Shown here: positions 1 through 10,227 of the stretch, in pieces
Position numbering within the stretch: position 1 is the first letter of the stretch
Layout: each line of letters starts with the position of its first letter
Program-made: the position numbers and the translations under genes
The notes under the pieces: generated by a model
The model's database searches: none
What the model saw: the letters and a program-made list of their open reading frames with translations, nothing else
What the model was told of the DNA's origin: nothing
NCBI RefSeq assembly: GCF_002102185.1
Contig: NZ_LQOW01000025.1
Coordinates: 62,001 to 126,000, forward strand
Direction of reading: 5' to 3'
Origin: Mycobacterium fragae
Lineage (GTDB): Bacteria; Actinomycetota; Actinomycetes; Mycobacteriales; Mycobacteriaceae
DNA length: 64,000 nucleotides

Positions 1-490
1 TACCGACGAAGGCGGGGGCGATGCGCCGGGTGCCATTGCCGAACAAGGCGACGGCTGCGACGTGCTGATCCACACCAGGCGGTATACGGCCCCACGTCGC
101 GAGGTCAGCCACCTCGGCACCCAGGGAATAGCCGCCGAGCACCTCGCGGGTGTTCGGGCAACTTCCGGCCATGGATTGAACGTGGGCGCCCATATCGCTG
201 GCGCCGCTGCTGACGCTGATATTCGCCGGATAGTTGACGCCATAGGCCCCGATCGACATGTTCGGTACCTTTGCGCGCAGCGAATTGAGCAACGCGTCGC
301 CGACCGCGCCGAGTCCGGGTGGCTCCTCTCGCCCGCGGGCGAAAACGACCTCCGCACCCGGGCAGTCCGCTGACGCCACCGGAATCGGCGGCGCCGGAAT
401 GGGTGCTACCGCTGGCGCGATCAGCAGCCCCGCGGCGACCGATGCGGCGGCTGCAAACCTGGCGGCGCGGATTGCGCTGAGAGCACTCAC
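1..490 (-). CDS. Secreted cutinase-like serine esterase, partial (3' end cut off by the window)
   Basis: The reading frame opens at a GTG at 490 and runs off the left edge, giving about 163 residues. The N-terminus is a signal peptide: a short start, an Ala-rich hydrophobic stretch, then a VASA/DC cleavage region. The mature part has the cutinase hallmarks CPGAEVVFARG and the nucleophile motif GGYSLGAEV. The Asp and His of the triad would lie beyond the edge. Mycobacterial cutinase-like proteins are secreted lipases or esterases, but the substrate cannot be told from sequence. It is the third member of a tandem same-strand series, starts 8 bp after the stop of the next cutinase gene, and is closest to that neighbour in sequence, which suggests local duplication. 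Confidence 0.9.
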   Translation of the reverse strand, partial: MSALSAIRAARFAAAASVAAGLLIAPAVAPIPAPPIPVASADCPGAEVVFARGREEPPGLGAVGDALLNSLRAKVPNMSIGAYGVNYPANISVSSGASDMGAHVQSMAGSCPNTREVLGGYSLGAEVADLATWGRIPPGVDQHVAAVALFGNGTRRIAPAFVG

Positions 491-498
491 ATCGGGAA

Positions 499-1233
499 TT
501 ACTGCAGCTTGCCCGCGACGAAGTCGGCGGCCTGATTGACCATCCCGGACTGGATGTACCCGCTGGCCGCGTGTTGCGGCCAGTTGGCTTCCCAGGTGTT
601 CGGGTCGGCCGGGTTACAGATGGGGTCGGCGCCGTGGCACAAGTCGATTGTCCGGTCGTTGTAGGCCGGGTTGAAATTCGTGATCGGACCGACCCATTGG
701 CTTCCGTTGCCGAACAGCGCGACGGCCGCGATGTGCTGATCGGCGCCCGCCGGCAGGGGATTGGTGAAACCGAACAAGGGGCCGGGGGCCGCCATCACCA
801 CGTCGGCGACCGCCGCGCCGAGCGAGTAGCCGCCCAACACCAGGCGGGTGTCGGGGCAACTGTTGATCATGGACTGGACGTGCGCGCTCATGTCGTTGGC
901 GCCGACGTCGACCTGGTTGTCGGCGGGGTAGCGCACCGAGTAGAGGCTGATGTTCTTGTTGACCCTGGACCGCAGTGCGCTGACGAACGCGTTACCCACC
1001 GCACCGGGGCCGGGCGGTTCCAGACGTCCCCGGGCGAACACCACCTCGGCGTCCGGACAAGCCGCCGATGCCGTCGGAATAGGGGTCGTCGCCGGAAGGG
1101 GCGCGAGTGCCGGGGCGATCACCAACGCCACGGCGAGCAATCCAGCTGCCGCAAGCCGAGCGACGCGGTTTGCCGCATTTGACCCGTCGCCCGAACGCGC
1201 CTGCGCCGGTGGGTCAATCGGACGGAGGTTCAT
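499..1233 (-). CDS. Secreted cutinase-like serine esterase
   Basis: This 244-residue protein has an Ala/Val-rich signal segment (about residues 20-55, ending near TASA/ACP) and a complete cutinase domain. Visible landmarks are CPDAEVVFARG, the nucleophile motif GGYSLGAAV, the Asp in the DLCHGADPIC disulphide loop and the His in WPQHAASGY, so the Ser-Asp-His triad is intact. It should be exported and act on ester bonds at or outside the cell envelope; substrate unknown. It lies between two further cutinase genes with short spacers (8 and 30 bp), as in an operon. By position it corresponds to cut4 of M. tuberculosis, but with three tandem copies here I do not assign the symbol. Confidence 0.93.
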   Translation of the reverse strand: MNLRPIDPPAQARSGDGSNAANRVARLAAAGLLAVALVIAPALAPLPATTPIPTASAACPDAEVVFARGRLEPPGPGAVGNAFVSALRSRVNKNISLYSVRYPADNQVDVGANDMSAHVQSMINSCPDTRLVLGGYSLGAAVADVVMAAPGPLFGFTNPLPAGADQHIAAVALFGNGSQWVGPITNFNPAYNDRTIDLCHGADPICNPADPNTWEANWPQHAASGYIQSGMVNQAADFVAGKLQ

Positions 1234-1263
1234 GGCCCGATATTAGCGGGCCGAGCAGCCTCG

Positions 1264-2073
1264 TTAGTGAACTTGCATCGAAGGATCGGAGGTGGGGGAG
1301 CCGGGCGCCACGGGATATCCGGGCAGCTCAGGGAATCCGGGCACCGCGGAAGGGCCGGACGACGAAAGCCTGGCCGCGATGAAAGTCGCCGCCTGGGTCG
1401 TGTAGACGGGCACGTAACCCTCGGTGTGCCCGCTCCACTCATTGCCGGGGCCGGCGTGACAGATCGGGTCCTCGGGGTTGCACAGGTCGATCGTCTTGGA
1501 CCCCAAGAGCTTGCTCTGGGTGGAAAGCGAACTGCCCGACCGACCAACGATATTGCCGAACGTTGCAACGGCCTTGATGTGGTCGGCGTATTCGGCGGGC
1601 AGCGGGCTGCCCCACGACACGCCGCCCACCGGCACGCCGGAAACGATGTCGATCACCGATGCGCCCTGGGAGTAGCCGCCCAGCACGATATCGGTGTTCG
1701 GGCACTGTTGGACAGCGTCTTTGACGCGTTTGATGGTGTCGTTGGCACCATCACCGCCGCCCAGCTGGAGCTTGCCCGCTGGATAGTTCACGCCGTAGAC
1801 GTCGATGTTCTTTCCGGTCTGCTGGCGCAGCGAGTCGACCAACGCCTGGCCGACGCGGCCCACCCCGGCGGGCTCGCTGGTGCCGCGGGCGAAGATGAAT
1901 TCCACGTCCGGGCAGTCGAAGGCGGCGGCCGACGGGACGGCGCGGGGAGCGGCGCTGGGCGCCACCAGCAGCACGCCGGCGGCAAGGACCGCGGCAGCAC
2001 CCAGACCGGCGCAGCGCAAACCGCGCGACCAGAGACGACGGGACACCAAACGGTTCAGGTGGTCGGTGAGCAC
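1264..2073 (-). CDS. cut3: Secreted cutinase-like esterase, Cut3-type
   Basis: This 269-residue protein carries a signal peptide (about residues 20-50) and an intact cutinase domain: [11 protein letters not shown], nucleophile motif GGYSQGASV, acid residue in the [10 protein letters not shown] loop and His in WSGHTEGY. The C-terminal 25 residues are Pro/Gly/Ser-rich, which is typical of Cut3-like proteins. It is the first gene of the cutinase series and is divergent from eccB4, the same arrangement as Rv3451 next to Rv3450c in M. tuberculosis. The remembered sequence of Rv3451 shares the loop around DLCNP-DPICH-GPGNE-SGH. The exact physiological ester is not known from sequence. Confidence 0.9.
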   Translation of the reverse strand: MLTDHLNRLVSRRLWSRGLRCAGLGAAAVLAAGVLLVAPSAAPRAVPSAAAFDCPDVEFIFARGTSEPAGVGRVGQALVDSLRQQTGKNIDVYGVNYPAGKLQLGGGDGANDTIKRVKDAVQQCPNTDIVLGGYSQGASVIDIVSGVPVGGVSWGSPLPAEYADHIKAVATFGNIVGRSGSSLSTQSKLLGSKTIDLCNPEDPICHAGPGNEWSGHTEGYVPVYTTQAATFIAARLSSSGPSAVPGFPELPGYPVAPGSPTSDPSMQVH

Positions 2074-2196
2074 GACGCGATATTACCGAGAACGCGACGG
2101 ATGCTCACATCGGCGCTCGTCGGGCCCTGCTGTGGATGGACGGCAGAGCACCGCTTGACCAGGGCATATGGTGGGACGGGCGGAGTCGGGGGGGTC

Positions 2197-3996
2197 ATGG
2201 GACGGCAACCGACGACCCGGCTGCACGTCAGCGGGCATCGATTTCTGCTACGCCGCATCGAGTGCGCGTTGTTGGGCAGGGACATCCGCGCGGTCAACGA
2301 ACCGATCCGCGCGCCCCTTCATTCGCTCATGGCCGGATCTCTGCTGGCGGTCGTCGTGCTGGCTGGGTGCGCAGGGTTGGCGGTGCTGCGCCCCCAACCA
2401 TCATTGGGAAATGCGCCGATCCTGATGAGCGAGCCCTCCGGCGCGCTCTACGTGCGAGTGGGCGAAACCCTGCATCCGGTGCTGAACCTGGCATCGGCCC
2501 GGCTGATCGCCAAAACAAACGTCAACCCGCGCCCGGTACCAGAGCCCGAATTGCGCCACAGCAAAAGGGGTCCGCTGCTGGGCATCCCCGGCGCCCCGCA
2601 ATCTCTGGCCGAGCCACTGGCCGACGACGAAACGCACTGGACGATCTGTGATACCGACAACGACACAGTGAACACGACAGTCATTGTCGGGCCCGCAGAG
2701 GGACGGCTTTCGCGTCGCCTGGCACCCGAACAGGCCGTGCTTGTCACGCCCGACTCCGGCGGATCGACCTATCTGCTGTATGAGGGGCGTCGCGCGGTGG
2801 TCGACCTGAGCGAACCCGCCGTCGTGCACGCGTTGAGGTTGGAAGGTCTTGTGCCGCTGACGGTCTCAAGGGCGTTACTGAATGCCGTCCCGGAGGTGCC
2901 GCCGATCACCGCGCCCCGGATCCCCGGCGCCGGCAGACCGGCTGCACTCCGCGGGTTTCTGGTCGGCAGTGTGCTGCAGGTAAACCGCGCTGACCGCGAC
3001 GAGTATTACGTAGTACTCGAACGGGGAGTGCAGCGCGTCGGTCAGATCGCAGCGGATCTGGTGCGTTTCAGCGACTCGCAAGGCAGCCGCACGGTGATCT
3101 CGGTGGCACCCGACCTGGTCCGCACCGCTCCGGCCGCGGCCCAGCTGCCAGTGGCCAGCTTCCCCGAGCGTGCTCCCGCAGCGCTGGACACCACTGTCAC
3201 AACACTCTGTGTGAGCTGGGCACCCACAGCCTCGGGTCGAGCCGACATCTCGTTTTTGACCGGTGGCGTGCCCGTTCCGCCGGGCCAGCAGCCAGTGACC
3301 TTGTCGCAGGCTGACGGAAATGGGGCCGCGGTCGACGCCGTCTACCTTCCGCCCGGCCGCAGCGCGTATGTGCGATCCAGCGGCCTGTCCGGAGACAACG
3401 CCAGCGCCGGCACACGATACTTGGTAACCGACACCGGAGTGCGGTTCGCCGTCCACGACGATGATGCGGCACACGATCTAGGCCTGCCGAATACCGCCGC
3501 CCCGGCGCCGTGGCCGCTGCTGGCAACGCTGCCGTCGGGGCCGGAGCTGAGCCGCGCGAACGCGTTAGTCGCCCGCGACACGGTCGGCATCCCGTCGCAG
3601 CCGCCCCCTCACCGCACCGGCGCTGAGCACCGCCGCCAGCACGGCGAGGCACACCGCCGCGCCGGCGATCGCCATGTCTCGCGCATTCCGGTTCGGCCGC
3701 ACGGGAGGCGCGGGCGGTGGAATCGGCACCGGTTTGGCCGGTGGCCGCGGTGCCGGGGTCGCCGGCGCGTCGGTGCTGACTGCGGCCGGAAAGTCGACGA
3801 GGCCCGCGCCGACGAGCGGATCCCAACCACCGGGCGGGTGATGCGCAGTCGCCTCGATGCGGTGCATCACCTGCCGGGCGGTCATCGTCGGAAACCGGGC
3901 GCGGATCAGTGCCGCCAGCCCGCTGACGACCGGAGCTGCGTAACTGGTGCCCGACAGCGGCGCCGGACCAGTCTGTCCCTCAACAGTATTCGCTAG
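2197..3996 (+). CDS. eccB4: ESX-4 secretion core protein EccB4, with an unusual C-terminal extension
   Basis: EccB4 is the periplasm-facing core component of the ESX-4 type VII secretion membrane complex. The ATG at 2197 gives the family N-terminus (TTRLHVSGHRFLLRRIECAL), a single membrane segment at about residues 44-65, then the EccB periplasmic repeats. The frame stays open much further upstream (to 1267), but that part is antisense to the cutinase gene and unlike EccB. The family sequence ends near residue 464 (SRANALVARDTV). Here no stop follows, and the frame continues to residue 599 through Arg/His/Pro-rich sequence that is antisense to mycP4 (432 bp overlap). That extension looks like loss of the normal stop rather than a new domain. 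Confidence 0.88.
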   Translation: MGRQPTTRLHVSGHRFLLRRIECALLGRDIRAVNEPIRAPLHSLMAGSLLAVVVLAGCAGLAVLRPQPSLGNAPILMSEPSGALYVRVGETLHPVLNLASARLIAKTNVNPRPVPEPELRHSKRGPLLGIPGAPQSLAEPLADDETHWTICDTDNDTVNTTVIVGPAEGRLSRRLAPEQAVLVTPDSGGSTYLLYEGRRAVVDLSEPAVVHALRLEGLVPLTVSRALLNAVPEVPPITAPRIPGAGRPAALRGFLVGSVLQVNRADRDEYYVVLERGVQRVGQIAADLVRFSDSQGSRTVISVAPDLVRTAPAAAQLPVASFPERAPAALDTTVTTLCVSWAPTASGRADISFLTGGVPVPPGQQPVTLSQADGNGAAVDAVYLPPGRSAYVRSSGLSGDNASAGTRYLVTDTGVRFAVHDDDAAHDLGLPNTAAPAPWPLLATLPSGPELSRANALVARDTVGIPSQPPPHRTGAEHRRQHGEAHRRAGDRHVSRIPVRPHGRRGRWNRHRFGRWPRCRGRRRVGADCGRKVDEARADERIPTTGRVMRSRLDAVHHLPGGHRRKPGADQCRQPADDRSCVTGARQRRRTSLSLNSIR

Positions 3997-4932
3997 CCCT
4001 TGTCCCTGTGGGCTGAGCGAAACCGCGGCCTCGCCGGGGGCAGCGACATCCACCCACGGTCCGGCCAGGGTGAAGGAGGACGGTTCACCATGCGCGTTCA
4101 CCGAACCCACGGTCAGCACGTAGTCGTCATACCAGGCCGGACTGACCACCACTGTTGCGTTGTCCCACGTTGCTTCGGGTTGCTGAGCCGGGCACTGGCC
4201 GGCGTCCGCGGTGTTCCCGGCGGCAGCGACCACCACGGCGTTCTTGACGTCGACGGCGTAAGAGAGTGCGGCGCCGAGCGCGCGGTCGTCGAGCCGCGAA
4301 TCAACTGGGACGCAGGCAACCGAGGAGATGTTGATTACCGAAGCGCCCAGGTCGGCGGCCGTCCGGACGGCTTTGGCCATCGTGTCGACGTCACCGAATC
4401 CTGAGACGGGCGGATTCGCCGACGCACCGAACTTGGTGCTGGACTGCCGGATACTGATCAACCGCACCGCCGGGGCGACTCCGCTGAAATCATCCGTATG
4501 CTCGGGATCCGGTGCGGCGGCGATGATTCCCGCTACCACGGTGCCGTGTCCATCGCAATCCTGGGTGCCGTCGCCGGTGAACACGTAGTCACCGCCGGGC
4601 ACTGTGTCCGGCAGCCGTGGGTGCGGCGACACTCCGGTGTCGATGACCGCGACCCGTTGGCCCGAGCCACGTGTGAGCTGCCAAACCTGTGGTAGGTCAA
4701 GCGGGGCGAGTTGGCTATTGGTGCCGCTCGATCCGGGAGCCATCGACGCCACCGCGCATATCTCTCGTTGCACGGTGGGCTGCGGGGGCGACGGCGGTGC
4801 GGGCTCGGGCAGCCGGTTGCTCTCGATCGGCGGCGGTGTGACCGCATGCGCGCAGGGCACTCCACATTGGTATAGCGCGGCCAGTATCGCTGCGGCGGCG
4901 CAACGCAGCGCCTTGGATGTCGTTGCGATCAC
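3565..4932 (-). CDS. mycP4: ESX-4 membrane-anchored subtilisin-like protease mycosin MycP4
   Basis: This 455-residue mycosin is a serine protease anchored in the membrane with its catalytic domain outside, and is associated with the ESX-4 complex. The sequence shows a signal segment near residues 10-25, the subtilase triad (Asp in VAVIDTGV, His in DGHGTVVAG, Ser in SGTSYAAPV), the oxyanion Asn in VVAAAGNT, a Pro-rich linker and a C-terminal membrane helix followed by a basic tail. I chose the GTG at 4932 because it overlaps the eccD4 stop by 4 bp (GTGA) and gives the length known for M. tuberculosis MycP4; the frame is open upstream but overlaps eccD4. Its 3' end lies antisense under the extended eccB4 frame. 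Confidence 0.95.
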   Translation of the reverse strand: MIATTSKALRCAAAAILAALYQCGVPCAHAVTPPPIESNRLPEPAPPSPPQPTVQREICAVASMAPGSSGTNSQLAPLDLPQVWQLTRGSGQRVAVIDTGVSPHPRLPDTVPGGDYVFTGDGTQDCDGHGTVVAGIIAAAPDPEHTDDFSGVAPAVRLISIRQSSTKFGASANPPVSGFGDVDTMAKAVRTAADLGASVINISSVACVPVDSRLDDRALGAALSYAVDVKNAVVVAAAGNTADAGQCPAQQPEATWDNATVVVSPAWYDDYVLTVGSVNAHGEPSSFTLAGPWVDVAAPGEAAVSLSPQGQGLANTVEGQTGPAPLSGTSYAAPVVSGLAALIRARFPTMTARQVMHRIEATAHHPPGGWDPLVGAGLVDFPAAVSTDAPATPAPRPPAKPVPIPPPAPPVRPNRNARDMAIAGAAVCLAVLAAVLSAGAVRGRLRRDADRVAGD

Positions 4933-6326
4933 GACAGGCTCAAGCCGCGGGCGGCGCCATAAAGGCCACAGATCCAGCAGACCAGCGGCACGATAGCGGC
5001 CAGCGCGAGATATTCCAGTAGGTCGACACCTCGTCGTAGGACCGGTGAGAACGTCAGCGCTGGGGCGATGAAACCAAGGCACAGGGCTGCGGTGGCCAGC
5101 GTCGCGGCCACCCCAGCCACCCATGGCGGTTGAAGTGGGCCGGCGATTGCCGCGACCACGAAAGTGACGCTGAGCGTGGCCGTTCCGCTCACCACGAGCG
5201 GCACAGATCTCGCCTGATCGCCGTGCGCGCGGGCCCGCAGCAGCAGCACGCCGCCGACGACCGTGGCGAATGCGATCCCGAGCAGCCGCGTCCCACCGGC
5301 GCAGTGAGCAGCGACCGCGGTGCCGATGGCCCCGAGCGCGGCCGCGGCAGCAAACGCCGCAACCAGACTGCTCAACAAGCTATCGGCGCGGAGAGCTTTG
5401 GCTTTCAAGCGATGCGGATCCGCCGGCTCATCGGCGTCCCCCTCCGGAGACAATCCGGCGAACAGAATCGAGACGCGCGCTGAAAGCTCGAGAAGCGCCA
5501 GCGATATCGCCGCAGACGCCGCGGCGATAGCCTGCGGTGATCCAGCAGTGAGAGCGCCTACCAGCGCAGCTGCTGCCGCCACCATTGCGAGACAGGACAA
5601 CGCTATGAACACGGTTGTGCCGCAGCCTGTTACGCCCATTACGAGTGCGGACATGGCGGCACCGGCCATCGCGGCCAGGAGTGCATTCGGTGCGCCGGGG
5701 CCGCCGGGAACCGCCAGCAGGCCCGCGAGCGAGGCGAATCCGCTCGCCAGCAGACCGAGCGTCAGCCCGGCGATCACGTCGCGAAACCCGCGATACGCGA
5801 CCCCCGACGCCAGCAGCGCGATGCAGCCGATCGCTGCGGCAACACCGGCGCTGACGCGCCGGGCATCGGCGGTATCAAACGCCGCTCGGATCAGCACCAG
5901 TGCGCCCGCGCCGGCTAGCCAGCTGGCCGTGATCGCGCCGGCGAGCCGGGCCGTCCGCCGAGTCCATGGCCGCGCTCTTTCGGCGAGCGACATCGATACC
6001 GCCTCCGCGACGTCGTCGAAACGCGGCGCCGTCAGCTCGGTTGACGGTCCGGTGAATACGAGTATGCTGCCGTCTCGGATTCCCAGCTGCGCCAACGTCT
6101 TCGACATATCCAGCGGGGCGTCGCCCGGAAGGGAAAGCCGGTGCCAGGCCGGCACCGATTCTCCGCGGTGACGGTATTCCGTGGCCAGGATGTCAACGAT
6201 CGCCGGCATCAGCGATGCGACGGGGACCGCCGCGGGCAGCGCCAAGTCCACGCTGACGGCGTCTGCGCATACCGATACCCGGCGCAATTCCGCGCCTGTG
6301 GCCGGTACCTCCACAGCTTGATGCAC
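4929..6326 (-). CDS. eccD4: ESX-4 membrane channel component EccD4
   Basis: EccD is the multi-span membrane subunit of type VII secretion systems. The 465-residue product has a cytosolic ubiquitin-like domain (about residues 8-95, starting LRRVSVCADAVSVDLALP) followed by roughly eleven hydrophobic helices. I chose the GTG at 6326 because a strong GAGGAGG ribosome site lies 4 bp upstream and the domain starts just inside. The frame is open to 6431, but that would add 35 residues unlike EccD. It overlaps mycP4 by 4 bp (translational coupling) and is divergent from eccC4 across about 97 bp. Confidence 0.94.
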   Translation of the reverse strand: MHQAVEVPATGAELRRVSVCADAVSVDLALPAAVPVASLMPAIVDILATEYRHRGESVPAWHRLSLPGDAPLDMSKTLAQLGIRDGSILVFTGPSTELTAPRFDDVAEAVSMSLAERARPWTRRTARLAGAITASWLAGAGALVLIRAAFDTADARRVSAGVAAAIGCIALLASGVAYRGFRDVIAGLTLGLLASGFASLAGLLAVPGGPGAPNALLAAMAGAAMSALVMGVTGCGTTVFIALSCLAMVAAAAALVGALTAGSPQAIAAASAAISLALLELSARVSILFAGLSPEGDADEPADPHRLKAKALRADSLLSSLVAAFAAAAALGAIGTAVAAHCAGGTRLLGIAFATVVGGVLLLRARAHGDQARSVPLVVSGTATLSVTFVVAAIAGPLQPPWVAGVAATLATAALCLGFIAPALTFSPVLRRGVDLLEYLALAAIVPLVCWICGLYGAARGLSLS

Positions 6327-6423
6327 CCGACCTCCTCTCGCCGATGCAGGCGCTGATCTGGACGCTAGCCAGCCGGGCGGTATCGCGTATGCACCGATCC
6401 ACAACTGAGTTGCGGTCGGATGC

Positions 6424-9400
6424 GTGGCCACTTACGGTGCTGCGACTGTGGATTTCGTGCCGCCACCACGGCAGCCGCCCCCGGCGTTCGCAACCGCTGA
6501 CATCGCGGTTGCGGCGCCCCCAGAGGTGTCGCGGCCGGCGCAGACCAACGTGGCGGCACGCCTGCTGCCGGTCGCCATGGCTATCGCGACGGTGGTGATG
6601 ATCGCGGTGGTCGTGTCCTCGCGGTCGGCCATGGCGCGCAGTCCCATGTTCATGACATTCCCGTTGATGATGCTGGTCTCGGCGGTTGCGACGGTGATTA
6701 CCGGATGGGATCGGCAGCGCGGCGAGATCGATGCCGACCGCGCAGGCTATCTCGGCTATCTCTGCGATCTGCGGCGTTCCGTCGTGCAGACCGCCGCCGC
6801 GCAGCACTCGTCGCTGGTCTGGTGCCATCCCGAGCCCGACACGTTGTGGACTCTGGTGGGCACTAGCCGGATGTGGGAGCGCCGAGCGGGTGATCCGGAT
6901 TTCTGCGAAGTAAGGATCGGTGTCGGAACACGGCGTCTTGCCACCCGTTTGGTCTCCCCACAGATCGGACCGGCTGAGCGCTGCGATCCCGTGACCGTGA
7001 CGGCGTTACGCCGGTTTCTGAAAGCACATTCGACGATCCGCAGCGCGCCGATCGCGATTGAGTTACGCGGGCAAGCCGTCGTGACGGTCTGCGGTGACAC
7101 AACGCACACGCGCGGTTTGGTGCGTGCGATGATCTGCCAGCTGGCCGTCCTGCACAGCCCAAGCCAGCTGCTTGTCGTCGGCGCGATCAGCGAGCGCAAC
7201 CGAGTCCACTGGGGCTGGCTGAAATGGCTGCCGCACCATCAACATCCGAAATCTCGCGACGCCGTCGGTTCTGCCCGGCTGATGTACCCGACGCTGGCCG
7301 CGGCCGAACGTGCGCTCGCTGGCCTGTCGAGCTTTCCGCAGTTGATAGTCGTCGCCGACGGTGACGTAAGCCTCGGCAGCATCGGCAGCGCGTCCCTGCT
7401 GCAGATCGTTCATGGCCCGCCAGCGGGCGACGGGTTGAGGCTGCAGGTCAGCGAGAAAGAGTTGGTGACCCGCCAATCTGGCCGTGACGACGTTTTCGTG
7501 CTCCCGGACCGGATGAGCTACTCCGCCGCGTCGACGTGCGCGCGTCGGCTGGCCGCATACCGTTGTGGCGGCCCGGATGCCCGATCAGCTTGTCCGCGTT
7601 GGGAAGATCTTCTGGGCATCGGCGATATCGCGTCCACAAATCCGAAAACCTGGTGGGACAACAGAACGCACCGTGAGCTGCTCTCTGTTCCAATCGGCAC
7701 GACGATGACGGGAGCACCGCTGCAGCTCGACATCAAGGAAGCCGCCGAGCAAGGCGTGGGGCCGCACGGGCTTTGCATCGGAGCCACCGGCTCGGGCAAG
7801 TCGGAGTTCCTGCGCACCGTCGCACTCGGAATGATCGCACGCCATTCGCCGGACGTGCTCAACTTGGTTTTGGTCGACTTCAAGGGCGGTGCGACGTTTC
7901 TCGGCTTGGAGCGGGCTCCGCATGCCGCGGCGATCATCACCAACCTGTCCGATGATGCGCCGCTGGTGGCTCGAATGCGAGATGCATTGACCGGCGAGAT
8001 GAACCGCCGCCAGGAAGTACTCCGCGCGGCGGGCAATCTCGACAGCGTCGCAGCCTACCAGCGCGCGCGGCGCACGAATCCGCAGTTGGCGCCGCTGCCT
8101 GCGTTGTTTGTGGTCGTCGACGAGTTCTCCGAACTGCTCAGCCAGCACCCGGATTTCGCCGACGTTTTCGTGGCGATCGGCCGACTGGGCCGATCCCTGG
8201 CCATGCATCTGCTGTTGGCCAGCCAACGTCTGGACGAGGGCAGGCTGCGCGGGTTGGAGTCGCATCTGTCTTACCGGGTATGCCTGAAAACACTATCCGC
8301 CCACGAATCGCGGATCGTCCTCGGAACGTCCGACGCCTTTGAATTGCCGAACACACCCGGCGCCGGCTACTTGCGGGCGGGAGCGGAGCAATTGATTCGC
8401 TTCCAGACTGCATATGTCTCCGAATTCCGCAATCACTCCGCCGTTTCCAGGCTGTCACAGTTCGGTGAGGCGACGCCGCCGGTGCGAGTATTCACCGCTG
8501 CGCCGATCGGACCCGTCACGACCCCTAGCAACGCGCCGGCTGATGCTGCGGCTCGGCGCACTGTCCTGGAGACGGTCGTGGATCGGGTGGCCGGGCTTGG
8601 CCCGCCAGCGCGCCAGGTATGGCTGCCGCCGCTGGGCGCGGCACCGGCTCTGCGCACCCTGCTCGACGACGACGGATCCGCACCAGATGAGGTGCTGAGA
8701 GTTTCCATCGGCGTTGTCGATCGCCCGTTTGAGCAGCGCCGCACGCCATTAGCCGTCGATTTGTCCGGGGCTGCCGGCAATGTCGCGGTCGTCGGGGCAC
8801 CTCAGGCCGGCAAGTCGACGGCGTTGCGCACTCTGATCACGGCGCTCGCCCTCACCCACGATCCGGACCGGGTGCAGTTCTACTGCCTGGACTTTGGTGG
8901 TGGCGCGCTGGCGTCGCTGCGGTCCTGGCCGCACGTCGGGTCGGTCGCCGGTAGAGCAGACCGCGAGTTGGTCGGTCGTACGATCACCGAGCTGGAGGCG
9001 ATAATCCGGTCCAGGGAGACGGTATTCCGCGACCACGGCATCGATTCGATGGCACACTATCGCCGGCTCAAGGCGCAGCAGCATCCGCTATGCGACCGAT
9101 TCGGCGACATCTTCTTGGTTGTAGACGGGTGGGCCAGCCTGCGCCGCGAGTTCGAGACCCTCGAGACGTCGATCACCGCCATTGCCGCTCAAGGATTGTC
9201 ATTCGGTGTGCATGTCGCGGTCTCTGCATCGCGTTGGGCGGAGATTCGGCCCGCGCTGAAGGATCAGCTCGGGACCCGCATCGAGTTGCGGCTTGGTGAT
9301 CCGGCCGACTCCGAGTTGGACCGCCGACGGGCGCAGCAGGTACCCAAAAATAGACCTGGACGGGGACTTTCCGCCGACGGACTGCACATGATCATCGCCC

Positions 9401-10227
9401 TGCCCGAAGCCGGCACGCGGGTAGCGGAGATGTTGAGGCACCGCCACGGCGGATACGATGCGCCTCCGATACCGCTCCTGCCCAGGTGCGTCGAGCACCA
9501 CACCGTCGTCGAGCGGGAGGCCGATCGGATGGGCACGGGCATCTTGATCGGAGTTGAGGAGACTCGATTACGACCGGCGGCAATCGATTTCGCAATACAA
9601 CCGCACCTACTGGTTCTCGGGGACGGCGAGTGCGGAAAGACCGCCGTGCTGCGCACCGTCTGCCGTGAGATCGCGCGGACAGCGACCGCGGCGCAAGCGC
9701 AACTTTTGATCGTCGACTTCCGGCGCACGCTGCTCGGCATCGTCGAGTCCGAACATCTTGGCGGGTACTTCATCTCGGCGGCGGCGCTCGGCGAGCAGCT
9801 GCCGAGCCTGATCGACGTGCTGCGCCGGCGCATGCCCCCTTCCAACGCGTCACACGAACAGTTGCGCGCCAGATCCTGGTGGTCTGGGCCAGAGATCTAT
9901 CTCGTGGTCGACGATTATGACCTGGTCGCGACCGCTGCCGGCAATCCGTTGGCGCCACTCCTGGGATTCCTGCCGCACGCCGGAGACCTCGGACTGCACC
10001 TGATCGTGGCGCGCCGCAGCGCAGGCACCGCACGAGCCATGTTCGAGCCACTGCTCGCCGAGCTGCACGACCTGGGCTGTATGGCGCTGATCATGAGCGG
10101 AAGTCCGGATGACGGCCCACTGATCGGATCCGTACGCCTGTCGCCGTTGCCGCCCGGGCGCGGCACCCTGATCACGCGTCGCGGTGGCCAACAGCTGGTG
10201 CAGGTGGCCTGGAGCCCGCCGCCGTGA
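6424..10227 (+). CDS. eccC4: ESX-4 FtsK/SpoIIIE-type ATPase EccC4
   Basis: EccC is the motor ATPase of ESX systems; it recognises EsxU/EsxT-type substrates and drives secretion. The 1267-residue protein has two N-terminal membrane helices (about 45-65 and 73-94) and three FtsK-like ATPase domains. Walker A motifs are GATGSGKS (about 453-460), GAPQAGKS (about 790) and GDGECGKT (about 1066); Walker B-like strands are [16 protein letters not shown] and IYLVVDDY. ATPase 1 looks fully canonical. It overlaps the next gene by 4 bp (GTGA), so the two are probably co-translated. A start at the GTG at 6448 is also possible. Confidence 0.95.
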   Translation: MATYGAATVDFVPPPRQPPPAFATADIAVAAPPEVSRPAQTNVAARLLPVAMAIATVVMIAVVVSSRSAMARSPMFMTFPLMMLVSAVATVITGWDRQRGEIDADRAGYLGYLCDLRRSVVQTAAAQHSSLVWCHPEPDTLWTLVGTSRMWERRAGDPDFCEVRIGVGTRRLATRLVSPQIGPAERCDPVTVTALRRFLKAHSTIRSAPIAIELRGQAVVTVCGDTTHTRGLVRAMICQLAVLHSPSQLLVVGAISERNRVHWGWLKWLPHHQHPKSRDAVGSARLMYPTLAAAERALAGLSSFPQLIVVADGDVSLGSIGSASLLQIVHGPPAGDGLRLQVSEKELVTRQSGRDDVFVLPDRMSYSAASTCARRLAAYRCGGPDARSACPRWEDLLGIGDIASTNPKTWWDNRTHRELLSVPIGTTMTGAPLQLDIKEAAEQGVGPHGLCIGATGSGKSEFLRTVALGMIARHSPDVLNLVLVDFKGGATFLGLERAPHAAAIITNLSDDAPLVARMRDALTGEMNRRQEVLRAAGNLDSVAAYQRARRTNPQLAPLPALFVVVDEFSELLSQHPDFADVFVAIGRLGRSLAMHLLLASQRLDEGRLRGLESHLSYRVCLKTLSAHESRIVLGTSDAFELPNTPGAGYLRAGAEQLIRFQTAYVSEFRNHSAVSRLSQFGEATPPVRVFTAAPIGPVTTPSNAPADAAARRTVLETVVDRVAGLGPPARQVWLPPLGAAPALRTLLDDDGSAPDEVLRVSIGVVDRPFEQRRTPLAVDLSGAAGNVAVVGAPQAGKSTALRTLITALALTHDPDRVQFYCLDFGGGALASLRSWPHVGSVAGRADRELVGRTITELEAIIRSRETVFRDHGIDSMAHYRRLKAQQHPLCDRFGDIFLVVDGWASLRREFETLETSITAIAAQGLSFGVHVAVSASRWAEIRPALKDQLGTRIELRLGDPADSELDRRRAQQVPKNRPGRGLSADGLHMIIALPEAGTRVAEMLRHRHGGYDAPPIPLLPRCVEHHTVVEREADRMGTGILIGVEETRLRPAAIDFAIQPHLLVLGDGECGKTAVLRTVCREIARTATAAQAQLLIVDFRRTLLGIVESEHLGGYFISAAALGEQLPSLIDVLRRRMPPSNASHEQLRARSWWSGPEIYLVVDDYDLVATAAGNPLAPLLGFLPHAGDLGLHLIVARRSAGTARAMFEPLLAELHDLGCMALIMSGSPDDGPLIGSVRLSPLPPGRGTLITRRGGQQLVQVAWSPPP

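Noticed and set aside
1267..2196. Long plus-strand open frame upstream of eccB4
   Set aside because: It is antisense to the cut3-type cutinase gene, which has clear signal peptide and catalytic motifs; GC-rich codon use keeps the opposite strand open.
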